Source: Haemophilus parainfluenzae
Lineage (GTDB): Bacteria > Pseudomonadota > Gammaproteobacteria > Enterobacterales > Pasteurellaceae
Direction of reading: 5' to 3'
NCBI RefSeq assembly: GCF_003253005.1
Contig: NZ_QEPZ01000003.1
Location: 62,001 to 126,000, forward strand
Length of the DNA: 64,000 nt
Each line of letters starts with the position of its first letter. Position 1 is the first letter of the stretch. Below the pieces are notes generated by a model. That model ran no database searches and was not told the origin of the DNA. It saw only the letters and a program-made list of their open reading frames with translations. This document shows, in pieces, positions 7,651-17,009 of the stretch. A program made the position numbers and the translations under genes.

Positions 7651-9501
7651 ATGAAAAACGACATTGATATTAATAAATTGCGCAATATCGCAATTATCGC
7701 TCACGTTGACCATGGTAAAACTACCCTCGTTGACAAACTCCTTCAACAATCCGGTACATTTGAATCAACTCGCGGCGATGTTGATGAACGCGTAATGGAC
7801 TCAAACGATCTTGAAAAAGAACGTGGCATTACCATTCTTGCAAAAAATACCGCAATTAACTGGAATGGTTATCGCATTAACATCGTAGATACCCCAGGAC
7901 ACGCCGACTTCGGTGGTGAAGTAGAACGTGTACTTTCTATGGTGGATTCTGTACTTTTAGTCGTAGATGCCTTTGATGGCCCAATGCCACAAACGCGTTT
8001 CGTGACACAAAAAGCCTTCGCTCATGGTTTAAAACCAATTGTAGTGATTAACAAAGTTGACCGTCCAGGCGCACGTCCTGATTGGGTGGTGGATCAAGTA
8101 TTCGATTTATTCGTTAACCTTGGCGCAACTGATGAGCAATTAGACTTCCCTATTATCTATGCTTCAGCATTAAATGGTGTCGCAGGGCTTGAACACGAAG
8201 ATTTAGCGGAAGATATGACCCCATTATTTGAAGCGATCGTTCAACACGTTGAACCGCCAAAAGTGGAACTTGATGCACCATTCCAAATGCAAATCTCACA
8301 ATTAGACTATAACAGCTATGTGGGTGTTATCGGTATCGGTCGTATCAAACGTGGTGCAATTAAACCAAATCAACCTGTAACGATTATTGATGGCGAAGGT
8401 AAAACTCGCCAAGGTCGTGTGGGTCAAGTATTAGGTCATCTTGGTTTACAACGTTATGAAGAAGATATTGCTTACGCAGGTGATATTATCGCGATTACTG
8501 GTTTAGGTGAATTAAATATCTCGGATACTATTTGCGATATCAACGCCGTTGAAGCCTTACCTTCATTAACCGTTGATGAGCCAACCGTAACCATGTTCTT
8601 CTGTGTAAACACCTCTCCGTTTGCAGGTCAAGAAGGTAAATATGTGACTTCTCGTCAAATTCTTGAACGTTTAAACAAAGAGTTAGTTCACAACGTGGCA
8701 TTACGCGTAGAAGAAACACCAAACCCAGATGAATTCCGTGTTTCTGGCCGTGGTGAATTACACCTTTCTGTATTAATTGAAAATATGCGTCGTGAAGGTT
8801 ATGAACTCGCGGTTTCTCGCCCTAAAGTAATCTATCGTGATATTGACGGCAAAAAACAAGAGCCGTACGAACAAGTGACTATCGATGTAGAAGAACAACA
8901 TCAAGGTTCTGTGATGGAAGCATTAGGTATCCGTAAAGGTGAAGTTCGTGACATGATGCCAGATGGCAAAGGTCGTGTACGTTTAGAATACATCATCCCA
9001 AGCCGTGGCTTAATCGGTTTCCGTGGTGAATTCATGACGATGACGTCAGGTACCGGTTTACTTTACTCCAGTTTCGATCACTACGATGACATCAAACCAG
9101 GTGAAATCGGCCAACGTAAAAACGGTGTATTAATTTCTAACGCAACAGGTAAAGCATTGGCTTATGCACTGTTCGGTTTACAAGAGCGTGGTAAATTAAT
9201 GATTGAAGCCAACGTAGAAGTTTACGAAGGTCAAATCATCGGTATTCACAGCCGTACAAATGACTTAACGGTAAACTGTTTACAAGGTAAAAAACTCACC
9301 AATATGCGTGCATCAGGTAAAGATGATGCCATCGTATTAACCACACCGGTGAAATTTACACTTGAACAAGCCATCGAGTTTATCGATGATGACGAGTTAG
9401 TGGAAGTGACACCAGAGTCGATCCGTATCCGTAAAAAACTCTTAACGGAAAACGATCGTAAACGTGCAAACCGTACGACAACCAGTACGAGTACTCACTA
9501 A
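7651..9501 (+). CDS. typA: Ribosome-associated GTPase TypA/BipA
   Basis: TypA is a translational GTPase of the EF-G family that binds the 70S ribosome and helps large-subunit assembly and stress or cold adaptation. The 616-residue protein shows the G1 motif AHVDHGKTT (17-25), [11 protein letters not shown] (G3) and NKVDRP (G4). These are followed by EF-G-like domains II, III and V and the TypA C-terminal domain near LTNMRASG. The length matches the family. It is monocistronic and diverges from glnA; its leader contains the 68-bp inverted-repeat element. A strong hairpin follows the stop. Confidence 0.98.
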   Translation: MKNDIDINKLRNIAIIAHVDHGKTTLVDKLLQQSGTFESTRGDVDERVMDSNDLEKERGITILAKNTAINWNGYRINIVDTPGHADFGGEVERVLSMVDSVLLVVDAFDGPMPQTRFVTQKAFAHGLKPIVVINKVDRPGARPDWVVDQVFDLFVNLGATDEQLDFPIIYASALNGVAGLEHEDLAEDMTPLFEAIVQHVEPPKVELDAPFQMQISQLDYNSYVGVIGIGRIKRGAIKPNQPVTIIDGEGKTRQGRVGQVLGHLGLQRYEEDIAYAGDIIAITGLGELNISDTICDINAVEALPSLTVDEPTVTMFFCVNTSPFAGQEGKYVTSRQILERLNKELVHNVALRVEETPNPDEFRVSGRGELHLSVLIENMRREGYELAVSRPKVIYRDIDGKKQEPYEQVTIDVEEQHQGSVMEALGIRKGEVRDMMPDGKGRVRLEYIIPSRGLIGFRGEFMTMTSGTGLLYSSFDHYDDIKPGEIGQRKNGVLISNATGKALAYALFGLQERGKLMIEANVEVYEGQIIGIHSRTNDLTVNCLQGKKLTNMRASGKDDAIVLTTPVKFTLEQAIEFIDDDELVEVTPESIRIRKKLLTENDRKRANRTTTSTSTH

Positions 9502-9541
9502 TTAAAAACGTGCGGAAATTTGACCGCACTTTTAGATCAAC

Positions 9542-9569
9542 AAAAGGCGAACATCATGTTCGCCTTTTT
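9542..9569. terminator. Bidirectional terminator between typA and rdgC
   Basis: AAAAGGCGAACA and TGTTCGCCTTTT form a 12-bp stem with a tiny loop, with A and T runs on both sides. It can end typA from the left and rdgC from the right. Confidence 0.85.
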
Positions 9570-9584
9570 ATTTCATGATTAAAA

Positions 9585-10496
9585 CTAGCCTAATCTGACT
9601 TTCTCGCCACCGAATTCATCGAGTAAATTTTCTGTCAGCTTAGATAAAATGCCCGTCATTAATACAAAATCAGCATCAAAGCGTTGCGCATAATCTTCTT
9701 TTAAAATATCCGCATTTTTCTCACGCACTGCATCGGCAAATTTTAAACGTTTGAGCGTGCAATCTTCATTAAACACAAAAGTCAGCGTATCTTCCCATTC
9801 TAATGCGAGTTTGCTCACCACTTTTTTGCCATCTTGTAAAAGCGCGAGGATCTCTTCATTTTCTAAAGGCTGTTTTTTGCAACGGATCACGCTGTCTTCT
9901 TGGCTTCCACGCAGTTCGGCCTCTTCTAACGCCACCAACCAATGCGGGATTTTTTCCTGCACAATCCAATCCGTTAAAATCGTAGAAGGCTCATTCGCAA
10001 AAACTAACGGCACAACGGGTAACGAACCAAGTGATTTACGCAATAATGCTAAGGCATCTTCTGCACGTTTACTGGATGCTGCATCAACATGAACAAGATT
10101 ATTTTCGGTATCAATCCACACGGCAGTTTGCTGATTTTTAGTGAACGCACGCGGCAATAAATTCATCACCACATCATCTTTTAACGTTTGTTTTTCCGTT
10201 TTTTTCAATTTACGGTTTTCTTTTTGCTCAAGGCTTTCAATACGTTCATCTAATTCACGTTTCACCGCATTAGCCGGCAACATTTTCTCTTCTTTTTTCT
10301 CGACCAACAAAATGTGTTTACCGACTGAAAAATGCAATAATTCGCTGCCTTTCAACGGATTCGTCCAACCGAATTTACTTTGATCTTGTGAGCCACAAGG
10401 ATGAAATTCACAATCTGACAACTGGCGTTGCAATTCATTAAGATCCCAATCTAGGGGCTTAGTCAGCCTATATGACATTAAATTTTTAAACCACAT
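9585..10496 (-). CDS. rdgC: Recombination-associated protein RdgC
   Basis: RdgC is a nucleoid-associated protein that binds double-stranded DNA as a ring-shaped dimer and limits RecA activity. This 303-residue protein begins MWFKNLMSYRLTKP, the usual RdgC opening. It contains GWTNPL, where the second residue follows the family's glycine-tryptophan pattern, and KQTLKDDVVMNLLPRAF in the middle, all family-conserved. Length is normal. It is convergent with typA and divergent from proC, with about 65 bp between the two start codons, so the rdgC and proC promoters must overlap or lie back-to-back. Confidence 0.96.
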   Translation of the reverse strand: MWFKNLMSYRLTKPLDWDLNELQRQLSDCEFHPCGSQDQSKFGWTNPLKGSELLHFSVGKHILLVEKKEEKMLPANAVKRELDERIESLEQKENRKLKKTEKQTLKDDVVMNLLPRAFTKNQQTAVWIDTENNLVHVDAASSKRAEDALALLRKSLGSLPVVPLVFANEPSTILTDWIVQEKIPHWLVALEEAELRGSQEDSVIRCKKQPLENEEILALLQDGKKVVSKLALEWEDTLTFVFNEDCTLKRLKFADAVREKNADILKEDYAQRFDADFVLMTGILSKLTENLLDEFGGEKVRLG

Positions 10497-10560
10497 CGTA
10501 CACTTCCTTCATAATAGGGTAAAATACGCGACATTGTAGCCCATAAACTCACGGGAAAAA

Positions 10561-11379
10561 ATGATGCAACAGAAATTAATTGCCTTCATCGGTGGTGGCA
10601 ATATGGCACAAGCCATTGTGTTAGGCCTATTAAAACAAGGTTATCCAGCCGACAAAATTATCGTTAATGATCCTAATGAAGAGAAACGTGCTTTTTTTGC
10701 TCAATATGGCGTCGCGGTTTCTATGGATAACGAGCAATCCATCACACAATCTCAAGTAGTCTTATTTGCGGTTAAACCGCAAGTCCTCGCTGATGTTTGC
10801 AAGCCATTAAGTGCGGTTGATTTTTCTGATAAATTAATCATTTCTATTGCTGCGGGTATTTCTACTGCCCGATTAGCCGAACTCATCCCAACAGCAAAAT
10901 CCATTGTTCGCGTGATGCCAAACACGCCTGCATTAGTGGGTGAAGGTATGGCAGGCTTATTTGCGGACAAAAACACGCCTGAAATTGACCGCACTTTTGC
11001 GGAAGATTTACTTTCTGCAGTCGGGAAAACCACTTGGGTGACGGATGAAGATCAAATGCATGCAGTCACTGCCGCATCTGGCAGTAGCCCTGCTTACTTC
11101 TTCCAATTTTTAGAGGCTATGCAACAAGGCTTAATAGAAATGGGCTTAGATGAAAAGCAATCTCGTGAGTTGGTACAACAAGCCATGTTAGGCTCAGCGA
11201 AGTTGGTGATTGAAAATCCACAGACAGCCCTTTCGACTTTACGAGAAAATGTCACCTCAAAAGGCGGTACCACCGCAGCCGCATTAAATGTGTTTAATCA
11301 ACATCAATTTAACAACATCATTAAACAAGCGATGCAGGCCTGTGTGGCACGCTCACAAGAAATGGAAAAATTATTCTAA
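10561..11379 (+). CDS. proC: Pyrroline-5-carboxylate reductase
   Basis: ProC catalyses the last step of proline synthesis, reducing pyrroline-5-carboxylate with NADPH. The N-terminal Rossmann motif [11 protein letters not shown] and the C-terminal signature [13 protein letters not shown] (near residues 235-248) are both intact. Two ATG codons stand in tandem. The second (10564) gives 271 residues and sits at better spacing from the upstream GGGA, so the true start may be there. The stop codon overlaps the next gene's ATG by one base (TAATG), indicating translational coupling to the transporter. Confidence 0.97.
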   Translation: MMQQKLIAFIGGGNMAQAIVLGLLKQGYPADKIIVNDPNEEKRAFFAQYGVAVSMDNEQSITQSQVVLFAVKPQVLADVCKPLSAVDFSDKLIISIAAGISTARLAELIPTAKSIVRVMPNTPALVGEGMAGLFADKNTPEIDRTFAEDLLSAVGKTTWVTDEDQMHAVTAASGSSPAYFFQFLEAMQQGLIEMGLDEKQSRELVQQAMLGSAKLVIENPQTALSTLRENVTSKGGTTAAALNVFNQHQFNNIIKQAMQACVARSQEMEKLF

Positions 11380-12539
11380 TGCAAGTTCGTCCTTTTACCT
11401 GGCTCACCCTGAGCTTTTTTGGTTACTATTGTGCCTACGGTGTATTTCTTCCTCTTTTCCCTGCGTGGTTGAAAACGCAATCTTATAGTGAAGAAAGCAT
11501 CGGTTTATTGCTGGCCTGTGGTTATATTTTCCGTTTTAGCGGCAGTATTTTATTTTCTGGCTTGATAAAACGCGTTTCCCTTTTAGTGAATGGCTTACGC
11601 TACTTAGCTGTTGCCAGTGCTGCCACCATGGCGTTAATTGGGCTCATGTCGCATAATTTCTGGTTATTATTTATTGGACTTGCCTTGTATTCCATGGTAA
11701 ATGCCGCGGGGATGCCGATTGGTGATAGCCTAGCGAGTACGTGGCAACAACAAATTCATTTAGATTACGGCAAAGTACGCTTGATTGGCTCCTTTGCATT
11801 TGTTGTCGGCGTGATGGTGTTTGGGTATTTAGCGGGGATAATTGGTGAACAATACATCACATGGATGATGACGGGCATCCTTATTTTCTATAGTATTGTG
11901 CAATTACTTCATCCTAATCCAATGCCACAAGATGAGCCACAAAGTGCGGTCGAAAATTCTGTTGGATTTTTAGGCTTACTCAAAAATAAAACGACACTTC
12001 GTTTATTTATTGCTATTGCACTGATTCAAGGATCGCACGCGGCTTATTACTCATACAGTACTATCTTCTGGACAAACCACGGTCATTCTGTTTCCGATGC
12101 GGGCTTATTTTGGGGAATCAGCGTATTAATAGAAATTGTCGTCTTTTTCTTCTCCACCCGATTATTCAAAAATTGGAGTATTACGGCCCTTTTCTATCTC
12201 ACAGGCATCGCGGCTATCGTACGTTGGCTTGCTTTTGGTTATGCCGATACCTTTGTTGAAATCGTTCTATTGCAATGTTTTCACAGCCTCACTTATGTGG
12301 CAGGGCATTACGCGACTGTGCGTTATATCACGACTCAACCACAAAACCATATTGCGAAATTACAAGGTTTATACAATGCCTTAGCAGGATGTGCAGCCAT
12401 TGCCATTTTCACCGCACTTTCTGGCGTGCTTTATCCAATTTCACCAGTTTATGCTTTCAGCTTAATGGCCGCCTTTGCATTCATTGGTTTATTTATCACC
12501 CCACGTGGTGTAAAAGCCTTTTTACCCCATAGAGTGTAA
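11379..12539 (+). CDS. MFS transporter, HcaT/3-phenylpropionate transporter-like
   Basis: This 386-residue inner-membrane protein has about 12 hydrophobic segments. Its opening, with [19 protein letters not shown], and the segment [13 protein letters not shown] fit the MFS_1-like/HcaT subfamily (nucleoside and phenylpropionate permease relatives). The same gene stands between proC and xerD in H. influenzae, where it is annotated by similarity only. The real substrate is unknown; no phenylpropionate catabolic genes are nearby, so a literal phenylpropionate role is doubtful. It overlaps proC by one base and is followed after 2 nt by xerD, forming a tight three-gene unit. Confidence 0.85.
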   Translation: MQVRPFTWLTLSFFGYYCAYGVFLPLFPAWLKTQSYSEESIGLLLACGYIFRFSGSILFSGLIKRVSLLVNGLRYLAVASAATMALIGLMSHNFWLLFIGLALYSMVNAAGMPIGDSLASTWQQQIHLDYGKVRLIGSFAFVVGVMVFGYLAGIIGEQYITWMMTGILIFYSIVQLLHPNPMPQDEPQSAVENSVGFLGLLKNKTTLRLFIAIALIQGSHAAYYSYSTIFWTNHGHSVSDAGLFWGISVLIEIVVFFFSTRLFKNWSITALFYLTGIAAIVRWLAFGYADTFVEIVLLQCFHSLTYVAGHYATVRYITTQPQNHIAKLQGLYNALAGCAAIAIFTALSGVLYPISPVYAFSLMAAFAFIGLFITPRGVKAFLPHRV

Positions 12540-12541
12540 AC

Positions 12542-13435
12542 ATGAATAACCTCACACTAGTCGATTTGTTCTTGAATGAATATTGGATAGAAAAAGGATT
12601 GTCTGAAAACACCGTGCAGTCTTATCGTCTCGATTTGACCGCACTGTGTGATTGGTTGGATAAACAAAATTTATCTCTCGAAACGCTCGAGCCATTAGAT
12701 CTGCAACAATTTTTAGGCAGCCGTTTAGAGCAAGGTTATAAAGCCACCAGCACCGCACGAATGCTAAGTGCGATGCGAAAATTGTTTCAATATTTATATC
12801 GTGAGAAATATCGTACGGATGATCCAAGTGCCGTACTGAGTTCGCCTAAACTACCAAGCCGTTTGCCTAAGTATTTAACCGAGCAACAAGTCACAGATTT
12901 ATTAAATACGCCAGATGTAGAAATTCCGCTCGAGTTACGCGATAAAGCCATGTTGGAATTACTTTACGCCACTGGATTGCGTGTGACAGAGTTGGTCACC
13001 CTCACCATTGAAAATATGAATTTACAACAAGGTGTCGTGCGTGTGATTGGTAAAGGTAACAAAGAACGCATTGTGCCAATGGGAGAAGAAGCCGCTTTTT
13101 GGGTGCGACAATTTGTACTTTATGGTCGTCCTATTTTGCTTAATGGACAAAGTTCAGATGTAGTTTTTCCGAGTCAACGAGCTCAGCAAATGACTCGCCA
13201 AACTTTTTGGCATCGTATAAAGCATTATGCTGTGTTAGCGGGAATCGATACGGATGCCCTTTCACCACATGTTCTCCGTCATGCTTTTGCGACGCATTTA
13301 GTGAACCACGGTGCGGATCTCCGTGTTGTGCAAATGCTCCTCGGACACAGCGATCTCTCCACCACGCAAATCTATACTCACGTAGCTAAAGAACGCTTGA
13401 AACACCTTCACGAAAGATTTCATCCGAGGGGATAA
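12542..13435 (+). CDS. xerD: Site-specific tyrosine recombinase XerD
   Basis: With XerC, XerD resolves chromosome dimers at dif under FtsK control. The 297-residue protein has the N-terminal SAM-like core-binding domain and a C-terminal catalytic domain with all active residues visible: R in ATGLRVTEL, K in GKGNKER, H-x-x-R in SPHVLRHAFATH, H in LLGHSDLSTTQ, and the nucleophile Y in IYTHV. Length and ending (HERFHPRG) fit the family. It is housekeeping, not a mobile-element integrase, as shown by the operon context and the XerD-like N-terminus. A decayed permease gene follows in the opposite orientation. Confidence 0.96.
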   Translation: MNNLTLVDLFLNEYWIEKGLSENTVQSYRLDLTALCDWLDKQNLSLETLEPLDLQQFLGSRLEQGYKATSTARMLSAMRKLFQYLYREKYRTDDPSAVLSSPKLPSRLPKYLTEQQVTDLLNTPDVEIPLELRDKAMLELLYATGLRVTELVTLTIENMNLQQGVVRVIGKGNKERIVPMGEEAAFWVRQFVLYGRPILLNGQSSDVVFPSQRAQQMTRQTFWHRIKHYAVLAGIDTDALSPHVLRHAFATHLVNHGADLRVVQMLLGHSDLSTTQIYTHVAKERLKHLHERFHPRG

Positions 13436-13457
13436 AATAAAAAAGTGCGGTCAAAAA

Positions 13458-13908
13458 TGAGGGTAAATTCTGTGTTTCGACTACGACAACTTCTTGGGCT
13501 GAAACACGCGAACCTTTATTTTTTAAACGTTTTGCTAAGAAATATGTCAATATTAAGCCCCAAATAGCAGGAACAATTCCTGCCATCATCACTGACGTTA
13601 AAGGAAAATGGAACGTATCTGCTGCCGCGATTGCATTAGGATTGGGTGACATTAAGTTTCCGGCTTTTCCTCCACCAATCATTGCTAAGAGAATAGCGGG
13701 TTTTGATAAGTCAGTACGACGAGCAAGTGCTAAAGCAATTGGAGAGACCGTAATCACGGCAACATCAATAAATACACCAACAGCGGTTAAAATTAATGTG
13801 GCCAACGCTAAAGCCAATAATGCTCTGGTTTCACCTAACTTTTTTCAAAATAAGGAAAATAGCAACAAGTAGCGCCATTAACGCACCTAAAGCTGAGACT
13901 GTTATCAT
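13458..13908 (-). pseudogene. Remnant of a GntP-family (gluconate/glycerate-type) permease
   Basis: An ATG at 13908 with a strong AGGAGG ribosome site begins a normal GntP-family N-terminus (MITVSALGALMALLVAIFLI). After 25 codons it hits TGA at 13833-13831. The next frame immediately resumes with ETRALLALALAT, then VGVFIDVAVITVSPIALALARRTDLSKP and GGGKAGNLMSPNPNA, well conserved in this family. An internal segment, about 80 residues in intact homologues by memory of the family, is therefore missing and the junction is frameshifted. Homology stops at about 13458, next to an uptake sequence at 13443-13451. The C-terminal half is gone. The protein cannot be functional. Confidence 0.88.
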
Positions 13909-13991
13909 GATAGAGTCCTCCTGTTTAAATGATCTTTCTTATTTATATCAGATACACAAAAACAGAGGAATAAAATTTTGCCCGCTCTCAC

Positions 13992-14024
13992 CTACAAAAA
14001 GGGCTTATGTAAAACACATAAGCC
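13992..14024 (-). terminator. Terminator of dgkA
   Basis: GGCTTATGT and ACATAAGCC pair perfectly around a 5-nt loop, and on the minus strand the hairpin is followed by CTTTTTG. It lies about 30 nt past the dgkA stop. Confidence 0.8.
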
Positions 14025-14052
14025 GAAATTGTTACTGAAAATTGACCGCACT

Positions 14053-14409
14053 TTAGAAAAATAAAATACTTCCCCAAACCACGACAACAATGCAAAGGGC
14101 GATGAATACCGCTGCTGAGCCTTGGTCTTTCGCTCTTCCTGAAAGCTCGTGGCGTTCTGTACCGATACGATCCACCACCGCTTCAACTGCACTATTTAAC
14201 AGCTCCACTGCCATCACGAGTAAAACCGATGAAATCATCAAGGCAATTTCAATTTTAGTGTCACCTAACAAAAATGCGAGCGGAATCAGAATGCACGCAA
14301 GAAAACATTCGTGGCGAAATGCAGTTTCATTTTTGAATGCACTCTTTAAACCTTGTAAAGAATATTTTGTGGAGTTAATTAAATGGGTTAATCCCGTGGT
14401 TTTATACAT
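14053..14409 (-). CDS. dgkA: Diacylglycerol kinase
   Basis: DgkA is a small trimeric inner-membrane enzyme that phosphorylates diacylglycerol to phosphatidate, recycling the lipid released by membrane-derived oligosaccharide or LPS-modification reactions. The 118-residue protein has three hydrophobic helices. It contains the family signature AVELLNSAVEAVVDRIG with the catalytic glutamate, then HELSGRAKDQGSAAVF. Length is normal. The start is 21 nt after the relA stop on the same strand, so it may be co-transcribed with relA. A strong hairpin terminator follows. Confidence 0.96.
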   Translation of the reverse strand: MYKTTGLTHLINSTKYSLQGLKSAFKNETAFRHECFLACILIPLAFLLGDTKIEIALMISSVLLVMAVELLNSAVEAVVDRIGTERHELSGRAKDQGSAAVFIALCIVVVVWGSILFF

Positions 14410-14429
14410 AAAAGTTCCTATGTTGTAAT

Positions 14430-16679
14430 CTATAAACGTTTTGCTTCGATAACGTCGTCTAACTTCGCTAATCTGGCCAGTATTTTACTTAAACTTTCGA
14501 CATTTTTCAGTTCAATTTCCATATCCATCGTTGCCACTTGTTTTTTGGTGTCCGCACGGCTTGAAACACCTAGTACACTGACTTTTTCATTCGCCAGCAC
14601 AGTCGTAATATCGCGTAATAAACCATTACGATCACTCGCCACAATGCGAATATAAATATGGAAGCCTGCTGCGTAATTATCTCCCCAAAGGGCTTCCACC
14701 ACGCGTTCAGGATGTGCCGCTTGCAATTCAATGAACTGTTCACAATCGCAACGATGAATTGAGATACCTCGTCCCATCGTAATGTAGCCTGCAATGGCAT
14801 CACCAGGAATAGGCTGACAACAACGCGCCATATGGTGCATTAAATTACCGACCCCTTCAACAATAACATAACCGTTATTCTGTTGTTGTTCGGCTTTCTG
14901 CTGCGCCTTTTGCTGTGCAGTATTTGCACTTTTACTCGCCACATGACGGAGAATTTCTTGATCCGCTTCTTCTGCCGTTACTTTAATCAATCGGCTTTGC
15001 AAGAAATTCATCAACTGATTTAAACGGATATCCCCACTACCAATACCGGCGTATAAATCTTCGAGGTTTCTTAAGTTATAACGCGGCAAGGCAAGCTGCT
15101 CAACCTGTTTCAAACTGATATTCAAACGAGCAAGTTCATTATCTAACTGCTCTTTACCCGCTGGAACATTTTTATCACGATCTTGTTTCTTAAACCACGC
15201 TTGGATTTTGGCGCGCGCTTTTGAGGTATGGGTAAAGCCTAAGTTAGGGTTGACCCAATCTCGGCTTGGGTTTGGATTTTTCTGCGTGATAATATCCACT
15301 TGCTCACCCATTTGTAGGTGATAAGTGAATGGTACGATACGTCCACCAACTTTCGCCCCAATACAACGGTGACCAATTTCACTGTGGATCGCATAAGCAA
15401 AATCAAGCGGTGTAGAACCAGCTGGTAAGTCTACTACCTCACCTTTCGGCGTAAACACATATACTCGGTCATCAAAGACTTGGCTACGCAATTCAGCCAT
15501 CACTTCGCCAGAATCCGTAATATCATCTTGCCATGCAAGTAATTTACGCAACCAGGTTATTTTTTCTTCGTAAGCAGAAAGGCTACCGGTCGTCCCTTCT
15601 TTGTATTTCCAGTGTGCGGCTACACCAAGTTCGGCATCATCATGCATTTGCTGGGTACGAATTTGCACTTCAATTGGCTTACCACCTTTGCCCAATACCA
15701 CAGTATGAATGGATTGATAGCCATTCGGTTTTGGATTGGCAACATAGTCATCAAATTCTTTTGGTAAATGTTTGAAATGTGTATGTACGATACCAAGCGC
15801 GGTATAACAATCCTGCAATTTTTGCACAATAATTCTAACCGCTCTTACATCATATAAACCACTGAATTCCAAATGTTTCTTTTGCATTTTTCGCCAAATA
15901 CTATAGATGTGTTTTGGGCGACCATAAACCTCAACCTGATCAATATTTTCTTTTAAATAACCAGTTAATTCTGTGACAAAATTCGCAATATACCGCTCAC
16001 GATCTAAGCGGCGCTCATGTAATAATTTGGCAATATTTCGATATTGTTCTGGGTGCAAATATCGGAAACAGTAATCTTCAAGCTCCCATTTCAATTGACC
16101 GATACCTAAACGGTTTGCCAACGGGGCATAAATATTGGAACATTCTTTGGCAGCCAACACTTTTTCTTCTTCGCAAAAATGATTTTCCGCATCACGAAGA
16201 AAGGTAATGCGTTCGGCGAGTTTGATGATCACACAGCGGAAATCGTCCACCATAGCGAGGAGCATACGGCGTACATTATCCACTTGAGAGGCATTAGCAG
16301 AATGACTGGCGTTGAGCTGACGGATGTTATCCATCTCTTCCACGCCTTTGAGTAATTTGGTGATTTTAGGACCAAAATCTTCTTGAATTTGTTCCCAATC
16401 TACGAGTTGGTTGGCTACTAATGGGAATAGCATCGCAGTGAGCAAACTCTCACTGTCCATATTCATTTCATGCAGGATTTCCACCATTTCCACACCGGAT
16501 TGCAATGTGAGCACTGCATTTTCCATTTTATCGACATGTTCAGCTATTTTAGCTTGAGCGTAATACCAGGCATCAATCAGGGATTTTTCAGTGGCGGTAG
16601 GAAGTTTAAGGCTCGAACACCATTGCTCGATCACAAAATCTTGCGGATTTAATAAGTGAGAACCACGAACTGCAACCAT
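14430..16679 (-). CDS. relA: GTP pyrophosphokinase RelA
   Basis: RelA makes (p)ppGpp from ATP and GTP/GDP on stalled ribosomes and drives the stringent response. I place the start at ATG 16679 (749 residues), because MVAVRG matches the E. coli start and AAGGGGG stands just upstream; the longer frame adds 12 unlikely residues. In order there are a degenerate hydrolase domain (AMLFPLV replaces the HD motif, so no hydrolysis is expected), the synthetase domain with NGYQSIHTVV, a TGS domain (VYVFTPKGEVVDLPAGSTPLDFAY), a zinc-finger/helical region (HMARCCQPIPGD) and a C-terminal ACT domain. In relatives rlmD lies directly upstream; here the hsd island intervenes. Confidence 0.97.
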   Translation of the reverse strand: MVAVRGSHLLNPQDFVIEQWCSSLKLPTATEKSLIDAWYYAQAKIAEHVDKMENAVLTLQSGVEMVEILHEMNMDSESLLTAMLFPLVANQLVDWEQIQEDFGPKITKLLKGVEEMDNIRQLNASHSANASQVDNVRRMLLAMVDDFRCVIIKLAERITFLRDAENHFCEEEKVLAAKECSNIYAPLANRLGIGQLKWELEDYCFRYLHPEQYRNIAKLLHERRLDRERYIANFVTELTGYLKENIDQVEVYGRPKHIYSIWRKMQKKHLEFSGLYDVRAVRIIVQKLQDCYTALGIVHTHFKHLPKEFDDYVANPKPNGYQSIHTVVLGKGGKPIEVQIRTQQMHDDAELGVAAHWKYKEGTTGSLSAYEEKITWLRKLLAWQDDITDSGEVMAELRSQVFDDRVYVFTPKGEVVDLPAGSTPLDFAYAIHSEIGHRCIGAKVGGRIVPFTYHLQMGEQVDIITQKNPNPSRDWVNPNLGFTHTSKARAKIQAWFKKQDRDKNVPAGKEQLDNELARLNISLKQVEQLALPRYNLRNLEDLYAGIGSGDIRLNQLMNFLQSRLIKVTAEEADQEILRHVASKSANTAQQKAQQKAEQQQNNGYVIVEGVGNLMHHMARCCQPIPGDAIAGYITMGRGISIHRCDCEQFIELQAAHPERVVEALWGDNYAAGFHIYIRIVASDRNGLLRDITTVLANEKVSVLGVSSRADTKKQVATMDMEIELKNVESLSKILARLAKLDDVIEAKRL

Positions 16680-17009
16680 AATACCCCCTTGTTGATGAAT
16701 ATGGCTCGGTGACATCCTGTCAACCGAGTTGTCTTTTTAAGACAACAAAAAAGTCTGACTATTCTATCAGAATATGAAACATTTTTGTGATTAAAACTCA
16801 TCAAACGAGAGCTAGGCTCGCAAAATCATTCGATTTTCTGACCGCACTTTATCCCCTCTTGGATTGTGAAAATGGGATTTAATAACTGTCGAATTAAGGT
16901 GGGGTTGTATTACGACTCGTGTATCTTTACGCGGAGTAGGAACAATAATAAATTGGTGTTTGTGCAAATCTCTCATCAAATAAAAAAGAGGGGCATTCAG
17001 CCCACCCTT
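16680..17009. other. Intergenic junction between relA and the hsd island
   Basis: This 330-bp stretch holds the relA leader, one uptake sequence near 16842, and a hairpin just after hsdS (GGGC-TGAAT-GCCC with a T run, minus strand, about 16983-17003) that may terminate hsdS. A 54-codon minus-strand frame (16976-16812) has no recognised relative. No integrase, tRNA or direct-repeat boundary was found. Confidence 0.5.

Noticed and set aside
12542-13435. Tyrosine recombinase as an integrase marking a mobile island
   Set aside because: The protein is a standard XerD in a conserved proC-transporter-xerD unit, so it is housekeeping.
14430-16679. RelA as a bifunctional Rel/SpoT enzyme
   Set aside because: The hydrolase HD motif is replaced by a FPL-type sequence, as in monofunctional RelA.
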